Under the pieces are notes generated by a model. That model did no database searches, had not been told where the DNA came from, and saw nothing but the letters and a program-made list of their open reading frames with translations. Positions 16,868 through 26,167 of a stretch of DNA of 64,000 bases are shown here, piece after piece. This DNA is from Herbiconiux aconitum (GTDB taxonomy: Bacteria; Actinomycetota; Actinomycetes; Actinomycetales; Microbacteriaceae), in NCBI RefSeq assembly GCF_024979235.1, contig NZ_JANLCM010000001.1, positions 1-64,000 of the forward strand, in the 5' to 3' direction. Position numbers and translations under genes: made by a program. Position 1 is the stretch's first letter; every line of letters begins with the position of its first letter.

Positions 16868-17377
16868 TCAGTTCTTGAAGACGCGCTCGGTGATGCTCTT
16901 GCCGCCGCGGCCGATCGCGAGCAGGCCCGATTGGGCGAGCTCCTTGATGCCGTAGGGCTCGAGCACGCGCAGGAACGCCTGGGTCTTGCCGGAGTCGCCG
17001 GTGACTTCGATCACGAGCGCGTCGCTCGAGACGTCGACGACGCGCGCCCGGAAGAGGTTGACGGCCTCGAGCACCTGCGATCGCGTCGTGTTGTCGACTC
17101 GCACCTTGATCAGCAGGTGTTCCCGCTGCACGGCTTGCGCGGGGTCGAGTTCCACGATCTTGATGACGTTGATCAGCTTGTTCAACTGCTTCGTCACCTG
17201 CTCGAGCGGGAGGTCTTCGACGTCGACCACCACGGTGATCCGCGAGAGGCCGTCGATCTCCGAGTGGCCCACCGCGAGCGACTCGATGTTGAAGCCGCGG
17301 CGAGCGAACAGCCCCGCCACGCGGGTCAGCAGACCCGGCTTGTCCTCGACGAGGAGGCTCAGAACGTGAGTGCTCAT
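16868..17377 (-). CDS. ilvN: Acetolactate synthase small (regulatory) subunit
   Basis: 169 residues: an N-terminal ACT domain (VLSLLVEDKPGLLTRVAGLF, then RRGFNIESLAVG) and the C-terminal ALS_ss domain (LLIKVRVDNTTRSQ, ...GKTQAFLRVLEPYGIKELAQ). It binds the large subunit, raises its activity and confers valine feedback inhibition. It begins 3 bases after the ilvB stop and is followed by ilvC after 32 bases, fully consistent with an ilvBNC operon. Confidence 0.96.
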   Translation of the reverse strand: MSTHVLSLLVEDKPGLLTRVAGLFARRGFNIESLAVGHSEIDGLSRITVVVDVEDLPLEQVTKQLNKLINVIKIVELDPAQAVQREHLLIKVRVDNTTRSQVLEAVNLFRARVVDVSSDALVIEVTGDSGKTQAFLRVLEPYGIKELAQSGLLAIGRGGKSITERVFKN

Positions 17378-17380
17378 GGT

Positions 17381-19180
17381 CTACTCCTCTTCCCATTCCG
17401 GGGCGTGCTCTTTGGCGTACTGCACGAAGCTGTTGCTGACACCCTGGGGCACCATCGGCCACACCATCGCGTCGGCCGAGACGATGAAGTCGATCACGAC
17501 CGGCCGGTCGTTCGTCTCGAGCGCGAGCTTGATGGCTGCGTCGACCTCCTCGACCTTGGTGACCCGGATGCCCAGAGCACCATAGGCGTCGGCCATCTTC
17601 ACGAAGTCGGGCACCATCTGCGTCGCGTGACCGGTGTTCAGGTCGGTGAACGAGTGGCGGCCGTCGTAGAACAGCGTCTGCCACTGGCGCACCATGCCGA
17701 GCGAGGAGTTGTTGATGATCGCGACCTTGATCGGGATGTTGTTGATCGTGCAGGTCGCGAGTTCCTGATTGGTCATCTGGAAGCATCCGTCGCCGTCGAT
17801 CGCCCACACCGTGCGCTCGGGCTCGGCCACCTTGGCGCCCATGGCCGCCGGAACGGCGTACCCCATGGTGCCGGCGCCACCGGAGTTGAGCCAGGAGTGC
17901 GGGCGCTCGTACTTGATGAACTGCGCCGCCCACATCTGGTGCTGCCCCACGCCCGCGGCGTAGGTCGCCTCGGGGCCGGTCAGCTCACCGATCCGCTTGA
18001 TCACGTACTGCGGCGCCAGGAGGCCGTCGGTGGGCTCGGAGTAGCCGAGCGGGAACTCCTTCTGCAGACCGTGCAGGTAGTTCCACCACTCGTCGAGATC
18101 GAGCGTCTTCTGGCCGCCCGCGTCGGAGTAGGCCTTGATGAGATCGGCGATGACGTCTTTCGCGTCGCCGACGATCGGCACGTCGGCCACCCGGATCTTC
18201 GAGATCTCCGCGGGATCGACGTCGACGTGAACGACCTTCGCATTCGGGGCGAATTCGCTCGCCTTGCCGGTCACCCGGTCGTCGAACCGGGCGCCGAGCG
18301 AGATGAGCAGGTCGCTCTCCTGCAGGGCGAGCACCGCGGGAACCGTTCCGTGCATGCCGGGCATGCCGAGGTGCTGCGGGTGCGAGTCGGGGAAGGCGCC
18401 GCGCGCCATCAAGGTGGTGACCACCGGAACGCCGGTGGCTTCAGCCAGTCGCAGCAGTTCCGCGGTCGCCTCGGCACGGATGACGCCGCCACCGACGTAG
18501 AACACGGGCTTCTTCGACTCGAGCAGCAACTGGGCGGCGGCCTGGATCTGCTTGCCGTGCGCCTTCGTGATGGGCCGGTAGCCGGGAAGGTCGATCTTCG
18601 GGGGCCAGATGAAGGGCGCCGAGTTCTGCTGGGCGTCTTTCGTGATGTCGACGAGCACCGGACCAGGACGACCCGTGGATGCGATCTGGTAGGCCGCCGC
18701 GATCGTGGCCGGCACCTCCTCGGGCGACTTCACCAAGAAGGAGTGCTTCGTGATCGGCATCGTGATTCCCACGATGTCGGCCTCCTGGAACGCGTCGGTG
18801 CCCATCAGGTGCGAGAACACCTGACCGGTGATGGCAAGCAGCGGCACCGAATCCATGTAGGCGTCGGCGATCGCGGTGACGAGGTTGGTGGCGCCCGGTC
18901 CGCTGGTGGCGATGGCCACGCCGACCTTGCCGGTGGCGGCCGCATAGCCCTCGGCCGCGTGACCGGCGCCCTGCTCATGGCGCACCAGGATGTGGCGGAT
19001 GTCGTCTTGCGTCATCAGCTCGTCGTAGAACGGGATGATGGCGCCGCCGGGCAGGCCGAACACGTCGGTGACGCCGAGGTTCTTGAGCGATCGCAGCACA
19101 GCCCCGGAGCCGGTGAGAATTTCGGGCTCGGTGCTCAGCGGAGTCTTCTTGGTTGGCACGGGGAAGGCATCCGTGGTCAT
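17381..19180 (-). CDS. ilvB: Acetolactate synthase large (catalytic) subunit
   Basis: 599 residues, TPP- and FAD-dependent. Marks are [15 protein letters not shown], catalytic Glu69 in [15 protein letters not shown], the central FAD domain ([14 protein letters not shown]), and the TPP motif [12 protein letters not shown] to [11 protein letters not shown]. It condenses two pyruvates, or pyruvate plus 2-oxobutyrate, as the first common step of branched-chain amino acid synthesis. The start lies 41 bases after the ilvD stop with AGGA before the ATG. No leader peptide was found in that short gap; if attenuation exists the leader would overlap ilvD. Confidence 0.97.
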   Translation of the reverse strand: MTTDAFPVPTKKTPLSTEPEILTGSGAVLRSLKNLGVTDVFGLPGGAIIPFYDELMTQDDIRHILVRHEQGAGHAAEGYAAATGKVGVAIATSGPGATNLVTAIADAYMDSVPLLAITGQVFSHLMGTDAFQEADIVGITMPITKHSFLVKSPEEVPATIAAAYQIASTGRPGPVLVDITKDAQQNSAPFIWPPKIDLPGYRPITKAHGKQIQAAAQLLLESKKPVFYVGGGVIRAEATAELLRLAEATGVPVVTTLMARGAFPDSHPQHLGMPGMHGTVPAVLALQESDLLISLGARFDDRVTGKASEFAPNAKVVHVDVDPAEISKIRVADVPIVGDAKDVIADLIKAYSDAGGQKTLDLDEWWNYLHGLQKEFPLGYSEPTDGLLAPQYVIKRIGELTGPEATYAAGVGQHQMWAAQFIKYERPHSWLNSGGAGTMGYAVPAAMGAKVAEPERTVWAIDGDGCFQMTNQELATCTINNIPIKVAIINNSSLGMVRQWQTLFYDGRHSFTDLNTGHATQMVPDFVKMADAYGALGIRVTKVEEVDAAIKLALETNDRPVVIDFIVSADAMVWPMVPQGVSNSFVQYAKEHAPEWEEE

Positions 19181-19221
19181 GTAGTTTCCTAAAATCGAGC
19201 GCGGGTGATGGATGCGCGAAT

Positions 19222-20916
19222 CTACCCCGTTATCGCGCCCTCCGCAGCGGAGTGCACGAGCTTGGAGTACTTCGCGAGAACGCCACGGGTGTAACGCGGA
19301 GGAAGTGGAGCCCAGCCGTCTTGGCGAGCTGCTAGCTCAGCCGGATCGACAAGTAGGTCGAGCGAGCGAGCTGCGATATCGACCCGTATTAGATCACCAT
19401 CGCGCACGAAGGCGATCGGACCTGCGTCGACCGCTTCGGGTGCTATGTGGCCGATACACAGTCCGGTTGTGCCGCCTGAGAACCTGCCGTCGGTCAATAG
19501 TAGTACATCCTTGCCGAGCCCTGCCCCCTTGATGGCCGCGGTGATGGCGAGCATCTCGCGCATACCCGGGCCGCCCTTCGGACCCTCGTAGCGGATGACC
19601 ACGACATCGCCGGCGTTGATGCGCCCCTCGGTGAGCGCATCCATCGCCGCCCGCTCCCGCTCGAACACGCGCGCCGGGCCTTCGAAGACGTCGGCGTCGA
19701 AGCCGGCCGACTTCACCACGGCGCCCTCCGGCGCCATGGTTCCGGTGAGCACGGTGAGACCGCCCGACTTGTGGATCGGGTTCGAGAGCGGCCGGAGCAC
19801 TTCGCCATCGAGCGGTGCGATGTCCATCTCGGCGAGGTTCTCTTCGATGGTCTTGCCGGTGACGGTCATCGCGTCGCCGTGCAGGAGCCCCTCGTCGAGG
19901 AGCGCCTTCATCACGGCCGGCACGCCGCCGTGACGGTCGACGTCGTTCATCACGAAGCGGCCGAACGGCTTCAGGTCGCCGATGTGCGGCACCTTGTCGC
20001 CCACCTTGTTGAAGTCGGCGAGGGTGAGGTCGACCTCGGCCTCGGCCGCGATGGCGAGCAGATGAAGCACGAGGTTCGTCGATCCGCCGAAAGCCATGCC
20101 GACGGCGATCGCGTTCTCGAGCGACTTCTTGGTGATGATGTCGCGAGCCGTGAGGCCGAGACGCAGCATGTTCACCACGGCCTCACCCGAACGGTGGGCG
20201 AAGTAGTCGCGACGGCGGTCGGCGGCGGCGGGCGACGCCGAGCCGGGCAGGCTCATCCCCATCGCCTCGGCCGCGCTGGCCATCGTGTTCGCCGTGTACA
20301 TGCCGCCGCAGGAACCTTCACCCGGCGCGAAGGCGCACTCGATGCGATGTGCGTCTTCCATCGACATCCGGCCCGCGCGCACGGCGCCGACCGCCTCGAA
20401 GGAATCGATGATCGTGATGTCTTTTTCCGTGCCATCGGAGAGCTTCACCCAGCCGGGGGCGATCGACCCGGCGTAGAGGAACACCGACGCGAGGTCGAGT
20501 CGCGCGGCCGCCATCAGCATGCCCGGCAGGGACTTGTCGCACCCGGCCAGCAGCACCGATCCGTCGAGGCGCTCGGCCATCATGACGGTTTCGACCGAGT
20601 CGGCGATGACCTCGCGCGACACCAGCGAGAAGTGCATGCCCTCGTGGCCCATCGAGATGCCGTCGGAGACCGAAATGGTGCCGAACTGCAGCGGGTAGCC
20701 GCCGCCGGCGTGCACACCCTCCTTCGAGGCCCGGGCGAGCCGCTCGAGCGACAGGTTGCACGGCGTGATCTCGTTCCACGAGCTCGCAATGCCGATCTGG
20801 GGCTTCTCCCAGTCTCCGTCGCCCATGCCGACGCCGCGGAGCATTCCGCGCGAGGTGAGGGCTTCGATTCCGTCGGTGACGGTGCGGCTCCGTGGCTTGA
20901 TGTCTCTTTCCGGCAT
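19222..20916 (-). CDS. ilvD: Dihydroxy-acid dehydratase
   Basis: 564 residues. The iron-sulphur cysteines lie in [21 protein letters not shown] and [13 protein letters not shown], all present. The C-terminal part ([20 protein letters not shown]) is also conserved. It dehydrates 2,3-dihydroxy acids to branched-chain 2-oxo acids. Odd point: the last about 300 bases (19222 to about 19525) use many codons rare elsewhere in this window (CTA, ATA, GTA, TTG, AGG, ACA, TGT), while the rest of the gene is normal, suggesting a recombined 3' end. First gene of ilvDBNC; 66 bases separate it from otsB. Confidence 0.96.
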   Translation of the reverse strand: MPERDIKPRSRTVTDGIEALTSRGMLRGVGMGDGDWEKPQIGIASSWNEITPCNLSLERLARASKEGVHAGGGYPLQFGTISVSDGISMGHEGMHFSLVSREVIADSVETVMMAERLDGSVLLAGCDKSLPGMLMAAARLDLASVFLYAGSIAPGWVKLSDGTEKDITIIDSFEAVGAVRAGRMSMEDAHRIECAFAPGEGSCGGMYTANTMASAAEAMGMSLPGSASPAAADRRRDYFAHRSGEAVVNMLRLGLTARDIITKKSLENAIAVGMAFGGSTNLVLHLLAIAAEAEVDLTLADFNKVGDKVPHIGDLKPFGRFVMNDVDRHGGVPAVMKALLDEGLLHGDAMTVTGKTIEENLAEMDIAPLDGEVLRPLSNPIHKSGGLTVLTGTMAPEGAVVKSAGFDADVFEGPARVFERERAAMDALTEGRINAGDVVVIRYEGPKGGPGMREMLAITAAIKGAGLGKDVLLLTDGRFSGGTTGLCIGHIAPEAVDAGPIAFVRDGDLIRVDIAARSLDLLVDPAELAARQDGWAPLPPRYTRGVLAKYSKLVHSAAEGAITG

Positions 20917-20982
20917 GTTACGAGTTTAGAACCGGCGAAGGGGTGTTCCGGCACGGGGGGCCAGGCTGTGGACGGAGCACGT

Positions 20983-21867
20983 TCACTGCTCGGTCGTGGA
21001 GGAGTCGCCGCCGCGGAAATCTGCCAGCAGCGCCAGAACGGATGCGACCTCCCGCGGCCCGTCGACGCGATGCTCGGCGATCGTGCGCCCCGCCCCGCTC
21101 TTCAACCCGAAGTCATGGGGCCCGAGCACCGCGAAACCGTCCTCGTCGGTGACGTCGTCGCCGGCGTAGAACACCGAGGTCGCGCGCACGTACTCCTTGA
21201 GGTGCAGCAGGGCCTCGCCTTTGGTGGTGTTGCGCACCGAGAACTCGAGCACGTTCTTGCCCTCGCGCACGGTCAGCCCCTCCACCTCGGAGTGCGCCTC
21301 GTCGAGCGCCACCATGTGGGCCAAGCGGCTGTCCGCATCCGTCGCGAGCCGCGTGTGCAGAGCGAATCCGGCCGGCTTCGACTCGATCCAGACGTTGTCG
21401 ATCGAGTCGGCGACACCCTCGAGAACCTCGCTCAGCGCATCCACCTGCTCCAACTCGACGGTGTCGAGGGTCAGCTGGGTCGGGCCGTCGAGCCGGATCT
21501 CGACCCCGTGCGAGCCCACCAGGAGCACCTCATCGGGCAGATCGCTCACCTGCTCGAGACTCTCCATGGCCCGCCCCGAGACCAGCGCGACCCGCGTCGC
21601 CGGGAGCCGGATGAGGCGCAGCAGCGCCTCCCGCGCCTCGGGAAGCGCCCGGGCGCGGCTCGGCTCGTCGACCTCGGGAGCGAGCGTGCCGTCGAAGTCG
21701 ATGGCGACGAGCAGCCGTTCGGCCGAGGCCAGGCGATGCAGACCGTCGAGCAGCTCACGCTCCACCGGTCCGCTGGTGGATTCGAGCAGATCGGCGTCGG
21801 CACCCGCTTCAGCGGCGACGTGCTCGTGCCGGATCGGGCCGGTCGGGTTCGGCGTGGTGATGCTCAT
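20983..21867 (-). CDS. otsB: Trehalose-6-phosphate phosphatase
   Basis: 294 residues, HAD superfamily. Motif I is DFDGTLAPEV (nucleophile Asp58, acid Asp60); motif II lies in RVALVSGRAMESLEQVSDLP, quoted in part as ALVSGRAMESL; motif IV is FYAGDDVTDEDGF. GSHGVEIR is the usual OtsB cap-region signature. It dephosphorylates trehalose-6-phosphate to trehalose, a compatible solute. The start overlaps the otsA stop (ATGA at 21864-21867), so the two enzymes are translationally coupled. Confidence 0.95.
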   Translation of the reverse strand: MSITTPNPTGPIRHEHVAAEAGADADLLESTSGPVERELLDGLHRLASAERLLVAIDFDGTLAPEVDEPSRARALPEAREALLRLIRLPATRVALVSGRAMESLEQVSDLPDEVLLVGSHGVEIRLDGPTQLTLDTVELEQVDALSEVLEGVADSIDNVWIESKPAGFALHTRLATDADSRLAHMVALDEAHSEVEGLTVREGKNVLEFSVRNTTKGEALLHLKEYVRATSVFYAGDDVTDEDGFAVLGPHDFGLKSGAGRTIAEHRVDGPREVASVLALLADFRGGDSSTTEQ

Positions 21868-23477
21868 CGGGCTTCCTCCGTCGCGCGTTCCTCGGCCCGG
21901 GCTTCAGCTCGGGTGACGGCTTGCGCGTCGCGCTCCTCACGGGGGCTCCGCTGACCCTGCCGGGCATTCGCCTTGGGCAACGCCAGGTCGTGCGACGGCG
22001 TGGCGAGGGCGGCGAGGAACGACGACGACCAGCGCGCGACGTCGTTCTCCTGCACGCGTTTTCGCATGGCGCGCATCCTTCTCGCCCGCTCGCTCTTCGG
22101 CATCTGCTTGGCTTGGAGAATCGCTTCCTTCAGCCCCTCGATGTCGTGCGGATTGACCCGCAGGGCGGTGCGCAGCTCGTCGGAGGCTCCCGCGAATTCG
22201 CTGAGCACCAGCACGCCGTCGTTGTCGAAGCGGGTCGCCACGTATTCCTTGGCCACGAGGTTCATGCCGTCGCGGAGCGCGGTGACGAGCATCACGTCGG
22301 CGGCGAGGTAGAGGGCCACCATCTCCTCGCGCGGGTAGCCGTGGTGCAGGTAGCTGATGGCGGTGTGACTGATGGTGGAGTAGTCGCCGTTGATGCGGCC
22401 GACCGTGAGTTCGATCTCGTCGCGGAGCTTCTGGTAGGTGCGCACCCGCTCGCGGCTCGGGCTCGCCACCTGCACGAGGGTGACCTCCTCGACATCGAGG
22501 TCGCCGTCGGCGAGGAGTTCGCCGAACGCCTTGAGCCGGTGCCCGATGCCCTTGGTGTAGTCGAGCCGGTCGACGCCGAGCATCACGACATCCGGATTGC
22601 CGAGCCCGTTGCGGATCTCGACCGCGCGGGCCTGGATGTCGGGCCGATGGGCGAGGTCTTCGTAGCTGGCGGCATCGATCGAGATCGGGAAGGCCTTCGC
22701 CACCACGGTGCGCACGAGCTTGTCGTCACGAACCGTCGAGATGCGGTGCTTCGCACTCGCCACCTCGGATTCGGCTTCGACCGGAACGTCGATCACCGTG
22801 CCCTTCGACTGGTAGCCGAGCAGGCGCCGCACGGCGCGGGAGAAGTTGCCGGCGTCTGCGGTGCGCTGGAATCCGATGACATCGGCGCCGAGCAGTCCTT
22901 CGATGATCTGCGTGCGCCACGGCAACTGCGAATAGATGCCGTATGCCGGGAATGGAATGTGATTGAAGAAACCGATCGTGAGGTCGGGGCGTTGGTTGCG
23001 CAGCATCCGCGGCACCAGCTGCAGCTGGTAGTCCTGCACCCAGACTGTGCCACCCTCGGCCGAGACCTCGGCGGCGCGGTCGGCGAAGCGCTGGTTGACG
23101 ATGACGTAGCTCTCCCACCATTCCCGGTGATAGGCCGGCGGGGCGATGACGTCGTGGTAGAGCGGCCAGAGCGTGTCGTTCGAGAAGCCCTCGTAGTAGA
23201 GCTCGATCTCCTCGTCGGAGAGTGCCACCGGGATGAGGTGGATGCCGTCGTTCTCGAACGGTTCGGCTTCGTCGTCGGCGGTGCCCGTCCAGCCGATCCA
23301 CGCCCCGTCGGCCTCGCGCATCACGGGTTCGAGCGCGGTGACCAGCCCCCCGGGCGAGGTGCGAAAGGTCGAGTTCCCCTCGGCATCGATGACTCGGTCG
23401 ACCGGGAGCCGGTTCGAGACGACGACGAAGGGGAACTCGCCGAACTGCGGCGTGGATGGGCTGTCTGTGCTGGGCAT
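21864..23477 (-). CDS. otsA: Trehalose-6-phosphate synthase
   Basis: 537 residues, GT20 glycosyltransferase. It begins FVVVSNRLPVDRV and contains WIGWTG, WPLYHDV, VWVQDYQLQLVPRML, IGFFNHIPFPAYGI, VDRLDYTKGIGHRL, and LRDGMNLVAKEYVA with LSEFAGAS, the conserved sugar-nucleotide and acceptor sites. It makes trehalose-6-phosphate from UDP/GDP-glucose and glucose-6-phosphate. A basic, low-complexity C-terminal tail of about 50 residues follows the catalytic domain. Operon otsA-otsB, with ilvD next on the same strand. Confidence 0.96.
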   Translation of the reverse strand: MPSTDSPSTPQFGEFPFVVVSNRLPVDRVIDAEGNSTFRTSPGGLVTALEPVMREADGAWIGWTGTADDEAEPFENDGIHLIPVALSDEEIELYYEGFSNDTLWPLYHDVIAPPAYHREWWESYVIVNQRFADRAAEVSAEGGTVWVQDYQLQLVPRMLRNQRPDLTIGFFNHIPFPAYGIYSQLPWRTQIIEGLLGADVIGFQRTADAGNFSRAVRRLLGYQSKGTVIDVPVEAESEVASAKHRISTVRDDKLVRTVVAKAFPISIDAASYEDLAHRPDIQARAVEIRNGLGNPDVVMLGVDRLDYTKGIGHRLKAFGELLADGDLDVEEVTLVQVASPSRERVRTYQKLRDEIELTVGRINGDYSTISHTAISYLHHGYPREEMVALYLAADVMLVTALRDGMNLVAKEYVATRFDNDGVLVLSEFAGASDELRTALRVNPHDIEGLKEAILQAKQMPKSERARRMRAMRKRVQENDVARWSSSFLAALATPSHDLALPKANARQGQRSPREERDAQAVTRAEARAEERATEEAR

Positions 23478-23618
23478 GAGTCCGTTCGGCTGAGCCGGGC
23501 CGCGGATGGAGGGGAATGAATACAGCCCGGAATTCCAGCCCCGAGTCTATCAGGGCGGGTGGCCGATGCGCCGGTGAGCGGTAGCGTAGGGGCAACAACG
23601 CAAGAGGACGGGGACAGT

Positions 23619-23813
23619 GTGCGTAAGTACATCCTGAACAGCAGCATCATCGGCGCGGCAATCGGCGCGTTCTCCGCCATCCAGACCACACGCAAGGGTC
23701 CACGCGATTGGCGGCTCATCCTGATGTGGATCAGCTGGGCCATCACGGTCGCCCTGGCCATCGGCAGTGTCATGCAGCAAGACGAAGACGCGCGCGAGCT
23801 CGAGGATTCCTGA
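23619..23813 (+). CDS. Small membrane protein, unknown
   Basis: 64 residues from GTG at 23619: MRKYILNSSIIGAAIGAFSA, a charged loop TTRKGPRDWR, one hydrophobic helix LILMWISWAITVALAIGSV, and an acidic tail EDARELEDS. Weak ribosome site AGAGGACGGGG. It is separated by one base from the next membrane-protein gene, so they are co-transcribed. No known family recognised. Confidence 0.65.
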   Translation: MRKYILNSSIIGAAIGAFSAIQTTRKGPRDWRLILMWISWAITVALAIGSVMQQDEDARELEDS

Positions 23814-23814
23814 G

Positions 23815-24219
23815 GTGTTCCACTCCGGGGGCGGTCTGCTGTCGATCCTGTTCGGCATCCTGACGAGCGTGGTCTCGGTCGTGGCCGCCGCCATCGTGTT
23901 CTTGGCGGTGCTCGGGGTGCTGTTCCTCCTCGTGCGCTTCCTCTGGTTCGGCACCCGCGCGGCGCAGGTCTACCTCGTGAAGAACGGCGAGCCCGGCCAT
24001 TTCACCTGGCCGATCCGCCCGGTCGCCGAGCCCGGGCTGCCGATGGGGGCACCGCCCGCATACGAGGGAACGTCGGATGCCGCGCGCGAGCCGGAGCGAG
24101 AGCCGGAGCCGTATTCGGCAGCGTCCGATTCCACATCGCCCACGACTCCGCTGCCCGACAACGCGGCTGCGGTGCCGCCCCGCGCGCCACGCAAGCCCAA
24201 GTCGCCACCCACCGCCTGA
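23815..24219 (+). CDS. Membrane protein with charged Pro-rich C-terminus, unknown
   Basis: 134 residues from GTG at 23815, one base after the preceding stop. One long hydrophobic helix (GILTSVVSVVAAAIVFLAVL and GVLFLLVRFLWFG) near the N-terminus is followed by a short globular part (AAQVYLVKNGEPGHFTWPIR) and a disordered tail rich in Pro, Glu and Lys ending PRKPKSPPTA. I do not recognise a family. Convergent with mscS at a 12-base gap. Confidence 0.7.
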   Translation: MFHSGGGLLSILFGILTSVVSVVAAAIVFLAVLGVLFLLVRFLWFGTRAAQVYLVKNGEPGHFTWPIRPVAEPGLPMGAPPAYEGTSDAAREPEREPEPYSAASDSTSPTTPLPDNAAAVPPRAPRKPKSPPTA

Positions 24220-24231
24220 CCCGCGCGTCGT

Positions 24232-25383
24232 TCAGCGCGTCTCGATCGGCCCGGTGAACAAGCTCGCCCGCGTGTCGGCGTCGCGATCTCCGTGGAACAA
24301 GCCCGTCGCATCCGGCTCCCCCGGTCGAGGCCGATGCGACACGTCCTTCTCCTCCTCCATAACCCGCACGCGGGTGCGAGGGATGGACTGCGGGCTCGAG
24401 CGGTAGAGCCACGAGATCATCTCCTCCCGCACCAAGCAGCGCAGGTCGAACAGGGTGGGCGCGTCGATGGCGGTGACGAGGATGCGCACGCGCACGAACC
24501 CGCCGGTCGCATCGGTCACCTGCAGCACGGAGACCCGCTCGTCCCACAGTTCGGTGGCGGCGAGGATGCGCGCGAGCTCCGCACGCATCTCCCCCGGTGT
24601 CACGCGCCAGTCGAGGTCGAACTCGACCGAGCCGAGCAATTCGGAGTTGCGCCTGGTCCAGTTCTGGAACGGTTGCGACGTGAAGTAGGTGCTCGGCAGC
24701 ACCATCCGCCGGTCGTCCCAGATGTGCACCACCACGTAGGTGAGGGTGATCTCCTCGATCCGCCCCCACTCCGTCTCGACGATCACCACGTCGTCGACAC
24801 GGATGGCGTCGCTGAACGCGATCTGGATGCCGGCGAACACGTTCGCGAGCGTCGATTGGGCAGCGAGGCCGGCGATGATCGAGACGATGCCCGCCGACGC
24901 GAGCACGCTGGCGCCCACCGCCTCCGCGCCTGGGAAGGTGAGCAGGATGGCGCCGATGGCGAGCACGATCACCGCGACCATCGTGAGCCGTCGCAGGATC
25001 AGCACTTGCGTTCGCGCCCGTCGCGCGAGCCGGTTGTTGGGCCGGTCGATGCGGTAGCGGGCGAGCGCGATGTCCTCAGCGAACAGTGCCAGACCGCAGA
25101 GCAGCCAGGCGCCGGCGGCGATCGCCAGAATCAGGAAGACCTGGTTCACGGCGGGCAGCCATTCCGTGGCCGGCAAGGTCATGGCCACCCCGCTCCACAG
25201 GAGCAGCACCACCAGAACGATTCGGAACGGGATGCGCGCCCGACGCACCAGCAGGTCGGGCCAGCGTTTCTTGCGGCCGATGAGTCGCACTATGAGGGCG
25301 ATGATCGCGGTCACGGCGATGGCGACCAGCAGAGCGAGCACGGTGGCGATCGCGAACGCGATCCAGGTTCGTTCGATGGACAT
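24232..25383 (-). CDS. Mechanosensitive ion channel, MscS family
   Basis: 383 residues. Four or five membrane helices lead into the pore helix and beta domain: GASVLASAGIVSIIAGLAAQ then LANVFAGIQIAFSDAIRVDD is the characteristic TM3 and linker, followed by VVIVETEWGRIEEITLTYVV and VHIWDDRRMVLPSTYF. The protein should open at high membrane tension and release solutes after osmotic downshock, a plausible partner of trehalose accumulation nearby. The C-terminal 40 residues are hydrophilic and probably disordered. Divergent from the gene at 25544. Confidence 0.92.
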   Translation of the reverse strand: MSIERTWIAFAIATVLALLVAIAVTAIIALIVRLIGRKKRWPDLLVRRARIPFRIVLVVLLLWSGVAMTLPATEWLPAVNQVFLILAIAAGAWLLCGLALFAEDIALARYRIDRPNNRLARRARTQVLILRRLTMVAVIVLAIGAILLTFPGAEAVGASVLASAGIVSIIAGLAAQSTLANVFAGIQIAFSDAIRVDDVVIVETEWGRIEEITLTYVVVHIWDDRRMVLPSTYFTSQPFQNWTRRNSELLGSVEFDLDWRVTPGEMRAELARILAATELWDERVSVLQVTDATGGFVRVRILVTAIDAPTLFDLRCLVREEMISWLYRSSPQSIPRTRVRVMEEEKDVSHRPRPGEPDATGLFHGDRDADTRASLFTGPIETR

Positions 25384-25453
25384 GGGTCCCTTCCCGCGCC
25401 GCGGTCGCAGCGGATGGATCCGCGGTTGGGTGAATTTACACCCTTATCAGCCC

Positions 25454-25484
25454 ATTGGATAAGCCAATCCGGCGTGTCGATTGG
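25454..25484. promoter_or_regulatory. Clustered ATTGG/CCAAT inverted repeats between mscS and the next gene
   Basis: ATTGG at 25454, CCAAT at 25464 and ATTGGCT at 25478-25486 form two overlapping inverted repeats (AGCCAAT against ATTGGCT, and ATTGG against CCAAT). A GGGTG/CACCC palindrome lies at 25428-25443. The divergent gap is comparatively AT-rich for this window, suggesting promoter and operator elements. Confidence 0.4.
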
Positions 25485-25543
25485 CTGCGCTCAACCTCCA
25501 GCACGCACACTGTTCACACGACGGGGTTGCGGAGGGAGTTGCG

Positions 25544-26095
25544 ATGATCGGCTGGAGACGACGTGCGAAAGCGGCACGGGAGAGCACGGTCAGCCAGGAG
25601 CGACAGTACGAGCTCGTCAGCCAGACTCTGATGGAGAACTTCGGGCCGCTCGGATCGTTCGCGATCACTCGGCGGAGCGCCTCCGACACCGATGACATCT
25701 TCCACACGGCCCTGGCCAAGTCGGTCGCGCACGACATCGTGGCAAACCTCGCCGAACACGGCATCAGCATGAAGTCCAACGGGCACGGCATCATCGCGCC
25801 GCTCACCCCCGTCGAGTCGGTGCCGGTGCCCCGTCAGCTGGCCCGCGCCGTCGCCTCGGCGACCGGGCGCGCACCGGTCGCGCCCGCCGCTGCGGTCGTC
25901 GCACTCGCCCCGGTCGCGCCCCTGATTCCGGCCTACCCGACCGTCGCCGCCGGTGTCGCCATCGGTGCGGCTCCGATGATCGACGGGCCCGACCCTCGCG
26001 ACGACGACGCGCTCCGCTCCCTCGTCGCTCACCACAACGCCGTCACCGAAGCGGTCGCCCAGCGTCAGATGGAGACCCGCACCATCGCGATCTGA
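25544..26095 (+). CDS. Hypothetical protein
   Basis: 183 residues from ATG at 25544, with GGAGGGAG 5 bases upstream. It starts MIGWRRRAKAARESTVSQER, has a soluble alpha/beta-like part (QTLMENFGPLGSFAITRRSA, HDIVANLAEHGISMKSNGHG), then an Ala/Val/Pro-rich stretch of about 60 residues and a charged end. No family recognised; the low-complexity Ala/Pro region may be a linker rather than a membrane helix. Convergent with zwf, separated by a tandem repeat. Confidence 0.65.
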   Translation: MIGWRRRAKAARESTVSQERQYELVSQTLMENFGPLGSFAITRRSASDTDDIFHTALAKSVAHDIVANLAEHGISMKSNGHGIIAPLTPVESVPVPRQLARAVASATGRAPVAPAAAVVALAPVAPLIPAYPTVAAGVAIGAAPMIDGPDPRDDDALRSLVAHHNAVTEAVAQRQMETRTIAI

Positions 26096-26167
26096 GTCCG
26101 CTCAGCCGGCCGCGGCACAGCAGTCTGCTCAGCCGACCGCGGCACAACAGTCCGCTCAGCCCACCGG
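26096..26167. repeat. Tandem 27-bp repeat across convergent gene ends
   Basis: Two near-identical 27-bp units (26096-26122 and 26123-26149) differ at 3 positions; a partial third (26150-26167) carries the zwf stop codon. Each unit contains GCTCAGCC, i.e. GGCTGAGC on the zwf strand, so the stop codon context is repeated. Confidence 0.8.

Noticed and set aside
19181..19221. Leader peptide or attenuator before ilvB
   Set aside because: Only 41 bases lie between ilvD and ilvB, with no peptide frame rich in Val, Leu or Ile and no terminator hairpin.
19771..21954. 727-codon plus-strand frame opposite ilvD/otsB
   Set aside because: Antisense shadow with no motif; crosses the ilvD-otsB boundary.
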